Assembly (NCBI RefSeq): GCF_963678635.1
Contig: NC_087066.1
Location: 59,662,312 to 59,726,311, forward strand
DNA from: Symsagittifera roscoffensis
Taxonomy: Eukaryota > Xenacoelomorpha > Acoela > Convolutidae
Direction: 5' to 3'
DNA length: 64,000 nt
In this document: positions 54,301-64,000 of the stretch, in pieces
How the letters are laid out: each line of letters begins with the position of its first letter
Numbering within the stretch: the stretch's first letter is position 1
Notes under the pieces: model-generated
Database searches by the model: none
The model's input: only the letters and a program-made list of their open reading frames with translations
What the model was told of the DNA's origin: nothing
Made by a program: the position numbers and the translations under genes

Positions 54301-54960
54301 CCCAGGAAACGAAAGTGCAGCTTATTATAAGTATCTAACAGACCCGTAGCCTCATATCAGGTCAATTGAAAATTGAGTTTCTTTCAACTCCGGTTTATTC
54401 TGTGCAGGTGTTAGTTTTCTCAATTTGTTTGGCCTGATTCCCAACCATCTGTGACTCTCTTTTCTTATCCACGTTATACTTTACTCTTCCTTGCATACCT
54501 AAAAAATTTCTAGGATTTTGACTGGAATATGCGATGAAGGGAGTCCTGACAGTAAACTCGGTTACTACGATACTTCTGACTTTCTGATTACCGAAGAATC
54601 ATTTGCATAAATGAACAAAATATTCTCGTATCCTACAGAATAGCTTTAAGGACTGTCGCCAGAGCTGCGGAGATCTCAAAGTAAACGACTTTCGAGAAAC
54701 ACTCCTAGATTTGTTCGGCCGCCAAACTGGAACCCTTTTCGGGCGTTTTTCTCGAGTAAATTTTGTTGAATTTGTCTATTATTCTTCGTCTGATGTATTT
54801 GCAGATATGTAGCATTAGTAAAGTCTTTTTCTATTTGTGCACTGGCTTCCACAGAAGTATTCAATTTATTTTGATATTGTAAAATATAAATATGTTAATG
54901 TAAATTTCCAGATGCACTGTTCAACTTCATGTCATATCTAAATTTTTGGTTGTTTTTCAG
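54301..54960. other. Intergenic or upstream intron sequence of the MFSD13A-like gene
   Basis: No gene recognised. A 62-residue minus-strand ORF (54676-54864) has no motif. The end (about 54940-54960) is a good splice acceptor, TTTTTGGTTGTTTTTCAG, so an upstream non-coding exon or trans-spliced leader may exist. Confidence 0.4.
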
Positions 54961-54974
54961 ATTTGTGGAAGGTA

Positions 54975-55205
54975 ATGTTAGGCGATGTCTACAACGCACT
55001 TTGTTCCGGATGTCTTTTCGACGGAAATTTTTTCTGCTATGCTTTGTTCCAGTTTTCTGTTAGCATAACGGTGCATGTTTTTCAATTTTACTACGTGTAT
55101 TTCTTTTTGGACATTTATGGCGTATCTCAATATTGCTTTCAAATATCACAGTTTTCGTTCATTATTTGGAATATTGTAAACGAGGTGTTTTTCGGCTGGC
55201 TACAG
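54975..55205 (+). CDS. MFSD13A: MFSD13A-like exon 1
   Basis: Starts at ATG 54975 (MLGDVYNALCSG) and ends FFGWLQ at a GT donor. It encodes the first two membrane segments and the N-W-x(2-3)-N-x-FFGW signature between them. The reading frame runs on into the intron for about 150 bp, but the family similarity stops at the donor. Confidence 0.65.
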
Positions 55206-58200
55206 GTTTGTATTTTTCCACTATTTACACTTTTCTATCAGTTTTTTTTATACAGTTGTCTCAAGCATGAAACTAAGCTTGATGAATTTATAAGAGACTC
55301 TGAAGACTCTTATAAAGGTCTACATATCTTAAGCTATAGAATCACGGCTTAAAAAACGAGCTATAAATATCCATGAAAAATATGCAATATCAGTGTTAAG
55401 TGAACTGTAAAGGCTGTGCGGTTAATTGAAGGGTTACCCTTGTGATAAACAAGGGAATTGCAATCGGGCACTAGACTTTTTTCTCCGTAAATAACTTAGT
55501 GCACCGAATAGTCAAAACTTGAAATGGTTAATTTAGGCTCAGGCCATTATGATTTTAAATTCTTTTGTTCTCCGGCATAATTGCTTTGGAGGTATTGAAT
55601 ATGCCTGGGACGGCAAGGTCTTGGGTCCGAATCTCACAGGACCTGTTTTTTTTTTCAAACGAGAAATAGTCCGTTTCATAAAAATTGTCGGCTTATTATC
55701 TGTCTGCTTATGTTTTGTCGGTGTAGGTGCCACTTGTTGGAATTGTTTTTGTTACTTTTAAGGTTTTCATTTTCTTCCGCTATTTGTTCTTTTACTAACA
55801 TTCTAATATATTCTCCTTTGTTTTGTTTTCGCTTAAAAACTGGCGCAAATGATTTCGGCTTATTTTTTTTCGGCTTAGTGACCTATTTTTAAGTAGGTTC
55901 AAAGGAAACATAGTTTTTATGCTCTCCTCTAGACTGCACAAAATGCTAAAATTATTGATGTAAAGTATAGTTTTTCATGGCAATAATTTTTTTTCGGTTG
56001 TATAGTTTTTTTATTCTCTTCCTCTTTGTTCCGCTTGATAGGTTTCGGTCTAAATAAAATTGGCTTAATGGCCTCATATTGCATCTGTTGACAAGCACAG
56101 ATGTTGACAAAATTGTATGGCATGTTTGTGTTTTGAGGGCGAGGTGGACTTAACAACTTTTTATTGGTCATAATTTTTTTTGAATTTTTTTGGCTTATTT
56201 TTTTTTCGGCCTTATAGGTTTCAGCGTGTATTATATTGGCTTAGTGACCTCGTATTGTTTCATTTGACCAGCAAATAAAGTTTTGTGTGAGTGTGTTCTG
56301 AGGGTGAGTTGGACTTAAGAACTTTATAAGTCTTAAGACTTGTAGATATTTTTTGGCTTTAAAGGTTTATGCTTTAATCCGAAAGTTTTTTTTTGGCTTT
56401 AAAGCTGAAAGTTCTGCTTTAAAGCTGAAAGTTCTGCTTTAAAGCAGAAAGTTTTTTTTCACTTTATTCTTGGCTTTAAAGTTACAGTTACTTCTGTGTG
56501 TAGTCAATAACTCTGGTTTTAAGCAGGTAACACAAATAAAAAGGCGAATCTCTCCTGGTCCAAAAATATTTCGGTTTACGTTTTTCTTACGCTTACAGTT
56601 AGCAATCGTTATTAAATTGGAGCGCTGAGTTGCCAAATCGTCTAGCAAAGTTATAGTTTTTTTTGACGCCAGTGTATACTTTTTATTTAGCAACAATTCA
56701 CTGCTGGCGGTCTGCTTTTCTAGCATCTTTTGCTTCAAAATTAATTTCATTCGACGTAAACGTATGAACAATTTGGTATACTGATTTTTCGACTGATTTT
56801 TTTCCCTTGTGGCTATCGTCTAGTTTTTCTGTCGGCTAGCTTCCCATGTGTTTGTGATTTACAGTAAGTGGTGCGATGCAAGCTAACAGTTAGCTTAAAT
56901 AATCTTGTTTTTTTTTTCCCATGCGGGGGACCGATTGTTTAGCAGACCAATCGTTTAGCATAAATAGTGAAAATTGAGTCTTTTAGCAGACCAGCTTAAT
57001 AAAGTGATGCATGATTGATTGACAGACTCAAAATGACGCTCAGCCTGGGGCCAAACTTCATCAATTAAGACAACTATCTCGCGATTTGTCAACAAAACTA
57101 TTAACTTCAAAAACACAACAGTCTAAATTAGCGGCAAAACAAAGATTTACGCACACAGTAACACTCGTACTGATATGAAGCGCAGCGGAGCAAGCGGTCG
57201 CTAATCGCTAATGCCGCGTTTGAAGTTAGCTTTCTGACTGTTTAATTGTTCTGATTCTGCTAAAAGATTGGTCTGCTACATAACCGGTCAGCTAAACCTC
57301 TAGCACCACCCATGCGATTATTAAGGCTATTATAATCGGGACTATACTAAGGTTCTTGTTATCGAGACTATACTTTTTCCGGTAAACAATTTTGATAGCA
57401 GAATTCGCACCTGAGATATTGCGAGCTTTGAAATAAATTCAAATCTAAAAACCATTTCCGCAATTTTAGCATAGATGTAACGCCCATATTTGGGACGACA
57501 AAGGCGCTGGGTTAAATTCTGGCCTTCGGTCAATTTTTTTTGAAATTGAAAAAAAATTCTTATGAAAAATTCAATTATCGGACTATTGTTTTTCTGCTTA
57601 TCTTTACTGGCTCAGTTTCCAAATTATAAAAATTTCTGATTAAAGCATGTTTTTTTATAATTGAATTTCATTCTGATCTATTCATGTAAGTTGTAAACTA
57701 ATCACATGATTTTGAATGTTTTCCCCTTGCTTTTTATTTGTTTTTTTTTCGCTGTAAAGAGTTTATATGCTTGAATTTGTTCGGCTTATGTTGTATTGCT
57801 TTAGTTTCCTCATAATGCGTCATCTGAAGCGGAAGCATTTTTTATGCGCTCGTGCTTTGTTGAGATGTTTAAAAAGCTCAATTTCGACTCAACCTTATTT
57901 TCGGATCAACGTGCGTCTACTCAAGAGTTGAGTGCGTATTTACCACTTGATAGATTTTGTTTCAAATATAAGAAAATTTTGGCAACTGATTTTTTCTTCA
58001 AATTTCACTCCACTAGATGAATAAAGTTTTTGGTTGATGTTGTTTGAACGTCAATTTTTTCTAACTTATTGATTTGTGTCTTCTTTTTTTTCGGCTAGCT
58101 TCTGTTCTATGTTTGTGAGGTATCTAAATTGTTTACGCTTGCGATTAGCAAGCGTTATCAAACTGGAATTTAGACTTTTTTCAGGTTAACAACTTGTTTA

Positions 58201-61200
58201 ACAGAATCACTTGTATCTTGGTTCATAGTGAATTCAAATTTCGTAGTGTCACCTTCACATTTAGCCTGGTGGTAACGAATACGCCTGTTTTTGGCTTTGT
58301 TCGATTAAAAAACTTCGGCTCATATTTACTTTAAATGATTTTGACGTATATTTTATCGGCTTGGTGACCTAATTTGGGTTCATTTCACAGGAAGCATAAG
58401 TTTCCTGTTTCATCCCGGATCGCACAAAATGCTAAAATTCTTAAAATAGAATTTATAGCTCTAAGTTTTTCATGACAACAATTTTGTTTTCGGTTCTACT
58501 GGAAATTATTTAAGTTTCGTCGGCTCAGTTGCCGCTTGTTAATTATTATTTGAATTTTCAATAATTGCCGTCGATTGTGTTTCTGGACTTGTTTTCCGCG
58601 AATAGAGTATGATTCCAGGCAACATTTTGAATTTTTTATGTTGTATTTGAAGTGTTTTTTTTTTACTTAGTGGCTTTCTTTTCTGGTCTGCTAGCTTGCA
58701 CTGCTATTTTTGTGTTGTATCGCAAGTGGTGCCTCTGTATTGATCGAGACTTATAATTTTAATTGATCGATTACTGATGGGACGCTCAAAATTTATGATC
58801 GCACAGCCTTACAGAGCAGAATCATCATTTAATATTTTTGGTTTAGGACCATGCATCAGTTGTGTGGCTTCGGTCAAGACAGTTGAATATTTTATACTGC
58901 GGACCTTTATTTGGCTTCGCATTTTTGTTCGGTTGGTTTAAGTTCTACGACATCTTTTCTTTGAGAGGCGATTATTGGCCGTGCATTCATTTGATTGCAA
59001 CATTATATTTTTGGACAACGGTGTTGTCTTTTCTCCATATGGCACATTGCTCGTTGTTCACTGAAGTAACCTTTGATCATAACTCACGCGTTAGGCTGAC
59101 AAAGTATCAACGTGTAGCAGCAATATGTGGATTTTGGGCAGTTCCTCTTGTCGAGTATGGTTACGACTCCTTTAATGAAACAGGTTATTTTCATTCAATT
59201 TTTTATACAGAAGAATTTTATTTTCAAGCTAGAAACTTATAACCAGAAATTTTCTGATAAATACGTTTACAATTTAGTTCGGCTTGGAGAAGACCAAAAA
59301 GGCATCAATTTTTTAAGGCTTCAATAAAGTTTTTGTTGAGTATATCTTATTTTAGAAAATGAACAGAACGAAGTACGGAAGTCGCGCCGGTTATAATTTC
59401 AGTCTTTTAAACATTTCGTTTGCTTAGGTCTCTACTGCAGCTTGATTTTCATTGCATTACTTGCATCAGTGTTTACTTTCATGACTGGTTACTTCACTGA
59501 GTCGAGAATAAACAGAACGAAGTTGGAGGAATTGTTTGACCACAAACACTTAGAAGAGCTATCCTTGTTTTCTTCACAGTATTTGAGATTAAATCTCAAA
59601 ATACTATGGAATCGGAAGTTTCTCTCGTTTGTTGCGATGCAATTTTTAGCAGTCGGACTTCACAATTTTGGAGCGAATTTTACTAAGATTATCACTGAGG
59701 ATTTAAATCTCTTCGAGGAAACAAAATTGGGCAAACTTTTGTTTTTTCTAATCAATTCAATCGGAGGAAATGTTTTGGTCTTATTTTTTACTCCTTTCTT
59801 GGAAAGATTCGGCTCAGATGTGGTTACGAAGGCATCATTTTTTGTAGTTATTATCAGCAGCGTCTCACTCTACTTTTTCCAGAATTCGTTTCTTGTGATT
59901 ATACATCTAATGGTTATCAATCTTGTATCAACGGGAGTGAGTATTCTTGCGAATATTTTTGTCTCTAATATTATAGAGGAAGACCAGATTCTCCACAGGC
60001 GTCCGTTGCCTTTGTCTTCTATGTTCTTCGCGCTGACATCGGTGCTGTCCAAGCCAGCACAGTCTGTGTTTCCGATGGTTGCTGCTTACATACTTGATCA
60101 CAACAGAGTGTCAGAGAAAGGTAACATCTAAGTAACAGTTCTGAAAAGTTCTAATGTAAAAAGTCGACTGTTACATAAAACCGTCTATACAATCTAAATT
60201 TTAATATTTGGACTGCAAACTGGGGAAGATCTAGGATTTGCTCGAGGGGGATTTTCAAAAAAATTTCGAAAACTTCGTCGTTTTTAAGAGTAATGAACGT
60301 AGTGAAGAACTTTATATAGGTCTTGCTGGTTTTTTATTTTTTTTTATGAAATAAGACTTAGAATACTCTAATAACTACAGACGTGCATTCATACATATTC
60401 ATGCATTTATGAATGCACTTAGGTATATATTCACTTTTTGAGTTCAATTGAAATTCATCTGCTGAAGTTACGTAAATAGTACTCTCTAAATACGAACGTG
60501 TAAATGGCGCAAAAAACGTGAACAATTTCTAGGTTCGAAAGTGGAATTTAATTTTTAGATTTCCAGCGGAATAAAAACTTCACCTATTGATCGAATTTTT
60601 TCTCGTTTTCTTAATGTTATCAAAAAAGCGTCAATCATAAATTGTTCTCGAAAGTCAAAGAGGTTAATATTCGGAAGTGCTGTAAAAGTGCCAGAAAAAC
60701 GCATCGTTCGAGAATCAGTGATATATAATGCTTATACAAACTAAACCTTATTGCACTTGCGAGAGCAAGGGTCTTGAATCGGGAACACATTTTTTCCCCG
60801 TAAACAACTTTTCATTCAGAAATTAAAGTGCCTTTATCAGAGAAACTCAGGAAATGCGAGACTGCTTCCCACTTGGTCTCCATGTAACGCAGTCGCTTTG
60901 TACCCTAAGGTCTGGGGTTCGAGCCCCAAGTGGGCTTTGTTTTTTTTTCAGTTCTTAGTAATTTTAAAAAAACTTTCCGGTGAAAATTGAATTGTCGGCG
61001 CAAGTTGCCAGTCGTCGGCTTAAGTGCCAGCCACATCAGGGATTTTTTGTGCTGTAAGCAAGTATCATGGTAATTGCAAGTGTTGATTATCGTAGTGTTT
61101 TGGGGGGATTTGAAACTTTTTAAAGATTTCTTGTAAAATAATTTTTTTTCGGCTCAACTGGTGTCTGCGCGAAGATTGTCGGCTTTGTTTCCGCTTCGTA

Positions 61201-62824
61201 AGTTTTGTTCCGTTGCTAAATTCATATTCATGTCTTGCTTGTCATATTCAGCTGGAATTCCTGTTTTTATAAATAAAGGTTTTATGGAAATGTATAGGAT
61301 TGGGTTTTTAATTTTATTTACTTTTTTTGTGACGCTTTCGAAAGTTTTTCCACTTGCTTTTTTCAGACGCTTGCAAACATTAAAGCTGTCCCCGAAAACT
61401 GCTCTACCGATTTTCAAGAAAAGCGTATCAATGGAAAGACCGCGTATCAAATATTTCGTTTCCGACTGTTTTTTCATTCTTTTTGACTTTTAGCGAAAAC
61501 AAGCAGATAAAATCATAAATATTGTGTTCAATCCAAAGAACGGTTTGTGAAAAGTTTTTTCCTGAACTTGCGACCAAGCCCAAATTAATTTTTCAAAAAA
61601 ATTAGGGCCCTCGGAAAAGTCAATATTTGTTTTTTCTTTGTACGGTTTTTTTTAAATAAAATTTGATTTTTCTCGAAAACTACCTTCCCGTATCGGAGTT
61701 TTTGCGTTCACCTGAAATAACAGAGTATTTGAGTCTCTTTTCCTTAAAAAAGATTTTACGCAAAATTTTTTACAAAAAGCTATGATTCTCGGAAAAGTCA
61801 ATATTTTGATTTATTGGCCGTTTTTTGGAAACTTTTGTCTTTTGTGAAAAGTTCCCTGCCAGTTTTTAGGAGAAGTTTTAAACAAGAAACCCGGTCGTAG
61901 TACTCTTCTCTGCTTGAGCGGCCACGACCTTAGTTTTTTGCAGAAAACAAAAGTTATGGATTTTGACCGTTTTTTAGAAACTTTTTTTAGAAACTACCCT
62001 ATCAAATCTGAGGTGAAGAATTCGATCAAAAGAACCGGTTTTGAAACTTTTTTTTGCAGAAGCGGTGACTTTCAAATCATTTGTTAGAAAAATGTTGTCT
62101 TTGGGAAGGTTCTAATTTCATTCATCTCACTTTAATTTTTATAGTAGAGAAACCCTAAGGTTTTGGGCAAAGTCCAATTTTTGAAATTTTGTATTCCATC
62201 CCGCAGAAGTATAACAAATTCCAACAATTTCAAGCAGCTACCTCCAGCTATAACTGGCTATTAATTATCTCTTTTATGAGACATGAAAATTTTGGTTGAC
62301 CTAGTTTTTTTCCATTTTTGTTTGTTTTATTTTTGTTGTTCTGAAAGTCGCGCGAAGCTCCGTTTCGCCTTTAGATAAAAAATTTAGTCGCGTGATTCAG
62401 GCTGCTATGGACAACTTTGAAAGTATCGTTGATTAGCATATACCATCTACGTAATCGTTGCTATACATTTATCGTCAGATAAAATTACGGGATATATATT
62501 GTTCTTAGTTTATTATTCCTAGTTAATTCACAATCAACCATTAAAAAGTTTTATTCTTCTGAATTTTTTTGTAACTATGTCTGGGGTTAGAAGATTCTAC
62601 GCTTCTTAGACAATAGTCGGCTATGCGTGTTTTTAATAGGTGTTATCCCATCGAAGAGGTCCTCGGAGTCGATTGTGAACCTTCTGATTTGCCTGCCCAT
62701 TGTTACTTCTGTTCTTCAGCTCATCGTGTTCTCGCCTTTCTCTCTGAACCACCATTCAAAGACGACAAAAGACTGGCGCTTCAATGGAAATTTTACTGAA
62801 AAGGAACTTGACACTGTCTCGTAG
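54975..62824 (+). CDS. MFSD13A: MFSD13A/TMEM180-like membrane protein gene, four exons
   Basis: Exons 54975-55205, 58847-59183, 59428-60120 and 62640-62824 join in frame (phases 0, 1, 1) at GT-AG introns to give about 481 residues, close to the ~500 of vertebrate MFSD13A (TMEM180). The order of motifs fits that family: FYYVYFFLDIYGVSQ with IIWNIVNEVFFGWLQ, then CGPLFGFAFLFGWF, LYCSLIFIALLASVF, and SSMFFALTSVLSKPAQSVFPM. About ten hydrophobic segments are visible. The family belongs to the major facilitator-like multipass proteins; substrate and function are poorly known. The first ATG follows a splice acceptor, so an upstream exon is possible. Confidence 0.7.
55375..55655 (+). repeat. tRNA-derived SINE-like sequence, copy 1
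   Basis: It shares CAAGGG, TCGGG and TTTT(C/T)TCCGTAAA(T/C)AACTT with 60735-60955. Near the end GGGTCCGAATCTC resembles a tRNA B box, followed by a T run. The A box is not clear. Confidence 0.3.
56926..57308. mobile_element. hAT-like MITE (383 bp) with 8 bp target-site duplication
   Basis: The 8 bp CCCATGCG flanks both ends (56918-56925 and 57309-57316). Inside, the two ends carry inverted copies of TTTAGCAGACCAATC-like sequence: left at about 56937-56955 and 56981-56993, right at about 57254-57276, with a diverged outer copy, GGTTTAGCTGACCGG, in inverted reading. There is no ORF. The 8 bp duplication points to the hAT superfamily. The TIRs are imperfect. Confidence 0.6.
58847..59183 (+). 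CDS. MFSD13A: MFSD13A-like exon 2
   Basis: Begins DHASVVWLRSRQLNILYCGP after a TTTTTGGTTTAG acceptor and ends at AAT GAA ACA G before GTTATT. It encodes two or more membrane segments and a basic loop (DHNSRVRLTKYQR). Confidence 0.65.
59428..60120 (+). CDS. MFSD13A: MFSD13A-like exon 3
   Basis: Acceptor TTGCTTAG; the exon begins LYCSLIFIALLASVF and runs open for 231 codons to SEK before GTAACA. It encodes about six hydrophobic segments and the charged loop DHKHLEELSLF. It is the largest and most family-like exon. Confidence 0.7.
60121..62639 (+). other. Intron 3 of the MFSD13A-like gene
   Basis: 2.5 kb, AT-rich. It contains a tRNA-like/SINE-like piece (60735-60955). From about 61150 comes a dispersed repeat also found at 14745-15170, which includes a loose ~180 bp internal repetition (CTCGGAAAAGTCAATAT at 61611 and 61792, and related text near 61950). 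ORFs at 61154-61493 on both strands lie within this repeat and look fortuitous. Confidence 0.6.
60735..60955 (+). repeat. tRNA-derived SINE-like sequence, copy 2
   Basis: GGGGTTCGAGCCCC near 60914-60927 is a strong B box and T-arm, preceded by TCTCCATGTAACGCAGTCGC, which is A-box-like. CCCACTT and AAGTGGG can pair as an acceptor stem, and a T run follows. The anticodon arm does not fold, so I favour a tRNA pseudogene or SINE head over a functional tRNA. Confidence 0.4.
62640..62824 (+). CDS. MFSD13A: MFSD13A-like exon 4 and stop
   Basis: After the acceptor TTTTTAATAG the exon reads VIPSKRSSESIVNLLICLPIV, then SVLQLIVFSPFSLNHHSKTT, and ends TEKELDTVS before TAG. It supplies the last membrane segment and a short polar C-terminal tail, as in the vertebrate family members. 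Confidence 0.65.
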
Positions 62825-64000
62825 ATATCTAGACACATATCATACTTTTGTTTTCGATTTAATTTTATTTTTACAGATATTTAGCTCGATAATGTTGTAC
62901 TATGTGTCGTTGACGCTACGGTGTAAATGTTGTATAAATAGACGTTTAATCATGTATTGAAAGATCTAGTTTTAAGACTTGTGAGAAAATTTGAGTTGTA
63001 ATTGGGAGGTAAATCGATTTTTTAGACGTAAACAATTGTCACAGTCAATTCTTGGAATTAATTTTGCGATTTAAAGTTGAGCGCGTTTTTTGAGAAAGCT
63101 TAGTGCATTTTGCATTATAATCTCAATTTTGATAATGTACAGAATTTAATTTTCTATCAACCGAAAAATCTAATCAAGTTGATTTTTCCTTTTGATTGAA
63201 CTTGCGAATCCTGAGTAATGAAGTAGACTTCTGGTTGATATTGGTTCAGTCTTCCATTTTTTGGTTCAATTCAATTTACTGCTTGATGGTCGAGCTATTT
63301 TTTTGAAGTGGTTATTCTATTGACTCTAAACAACTTTATCATTTACTAGACAATCAGTACTTATGATGGTATCAGATCAGTCGTCTTTTTTTTGTAACCA
63401 AAGAAGCATATTGCATTCCAGTTTTTGGACAAAATTGTTTGTGCATCTATCTATTATATATTTAAATGCGGGCTTCACTATCTCGCCGCTTAAGCCTTTT
63501 AAACGTATTAATTTTGCATGTTAAACGAAAGAATTTTTCACGTTTTTCAGTTTGTTTTCAGAGTTTATTTCACCAATTTTGAAATAAGCCACTGAATAGT
63601 GGGATGCTTTCAATGTTTCCCCTGAGGTTGCAATATTGGTCTCCAATTATGAATACCGAAATCTTATAAGTTTGCGAGATACGACGATTTTGTAATTTAT
63701 TCAAAAATTTTCAGAAAACTTAATATCAAAAATATCAAATGTTCAATTTCTCAACCCTGTAGTTGAGTGCTGTCAGGGTTCTCTCAAGAATTGCAACTCT
63801 TGCCTTAAAACATGACTGCTCCTATCCTTGTAGTTTTCGAGATATGAAGTGTTTTATGTTTTTTTTATTTTTAAGGAAAACTTAGATTTTAATAATTCAA
63901 CAGAACTCAATGTATTTCGCTTTCCTAAATATCACGTTTTTCTGATTTTTCAAAAATTTTCGAAAGAAAAAAATTTGAAAATATCGACGCATTGGTGGTG
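62825..64000. other. 3' flank of the MFSD13A-like gene
   Basis: AT-rich sequence without a recognisable gene. I see no canonical AATAAA close after the stop; ATAAATA-like text occurs near 62933, so the polyadenylation site is undefined. No tRNA or mobile element was recognised. Confidence 0.5.

Larger units (their letters stand above)
55206..58846 (+). other. Intron 1 of the MFSD13A-like gene, repeat-rich
   Basis: 3.6 kb, T-rich. Blocks sharing CGGCTTAGTGACC-like and ACAAAATGCTAAAATT segments occur at about 55850-56010 and 58335-58500, with shorter copies near 56060 and 56235. A SINE-like piece with a tRNA B-box-like end lies at about 55375-55655, and a hAT-like MITE at 56926-57308. No exon-like segment was found inside. 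Confidence 0.7.

Noticed and set aside
60869-60941. A functional tRNA gene
   Set aside because: T-arm and acceptor pairing are visible, but the anticodon arm does not fold. It is better read as a tRNA-derived repeat.
61154-61493. Overlapping ORFs of 107 and 110 residues on both strands
   Set aside because: They lie in a dispersed intronic repeat also present near 14.7 kb, and neither shows a conserved motif.

Overview
The window is nuclear DNA from a metazoan, probably an invertebrate. Introns are GT-AG and long, and one multi-exon membrane-protein gene is present. Nearly everything else is decayed retroelement sequence: Penelope-like elements (PLEs), several LINE families and a very large Ty3/gypsy-type LTR-like element. 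I cannot name the phylum from the sequence. The outer parts (about 1-16 kb and 54-64 kb) are AT-rich, while the gypsy interior (about 29-47 kb) is clearly more GC-rich.

Layout. 1-12.1 kb is a mosaic of broken copies of a PLE and of a CR1/jockey-like LINE, plus long direct repeats: 1-637 matches 4829-5466, 3640-4450 matches 11290-12080, and a ~405 bp unit recurs between 7.2 and 11.0 kb. 12.1-16.7 kb holds a second PLE fragment on the + strand. 16.1-20.3 kb has a 96 bp direct-repeat pair, a (TAG)n tract, a LINE ORF1/endonuclease fragment and a degenerate minisatellite. 20.3-26.65 kb has two LINEs placed head to head: LINE-A on the minus strand (zinc/RRM-like ORF1, endonuclease, RT) and LINE-B on the + strand (YLDD RT and C-terminal Cys/His region).

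26.75-52.26 kb is a ~25.5 kb element bounded by ~1.5 kb direct repeats and read on the minus strand. From 5' to 3' it has a candidate primer-binding site, a leader with a 41 bp hairpin tandem array, frameshifted gag with two zinc knuckles, protease, RT, RNase H, integrase, and then about 12 kb of extra sequence. That extra part encodes a macro-domain-like segment (triplicated in tandem), a coiled-coil protein, an SGNH/GDSL hydrolase-like domain and several unrecognised ORFs. Most ORFs are broken by frameshifts or stops. 52.3-54.3 kb is a LINE-B-like tail split by a jockey-like LINE insertion that has a 13 bp target-site duplication.

54.96-62.82 kb (+ strand) is the one convincing host gene: a four-exon MFSD13A/TMEM180-like polytopic membrane protein. 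Its exons join in frame at GT-AG sites, giving about 481 residues. Its introns hold a hAT-like MITE with an 8 bp target-site duplication, tRNA-derived SINE-like pieces and diverged local repeats.

The best candidates for new biology are (i) a PHD-finger-like module between the conserved motifs of the PLE reverse transcriptase, seen in both PLE copies, and (ii) the oversized 3' accessory region of the gypsy element, with macro-like and SGNH-hydrolase-like domains. LINE ORF1 remnants in the same window also carry an SGNH-like domain.
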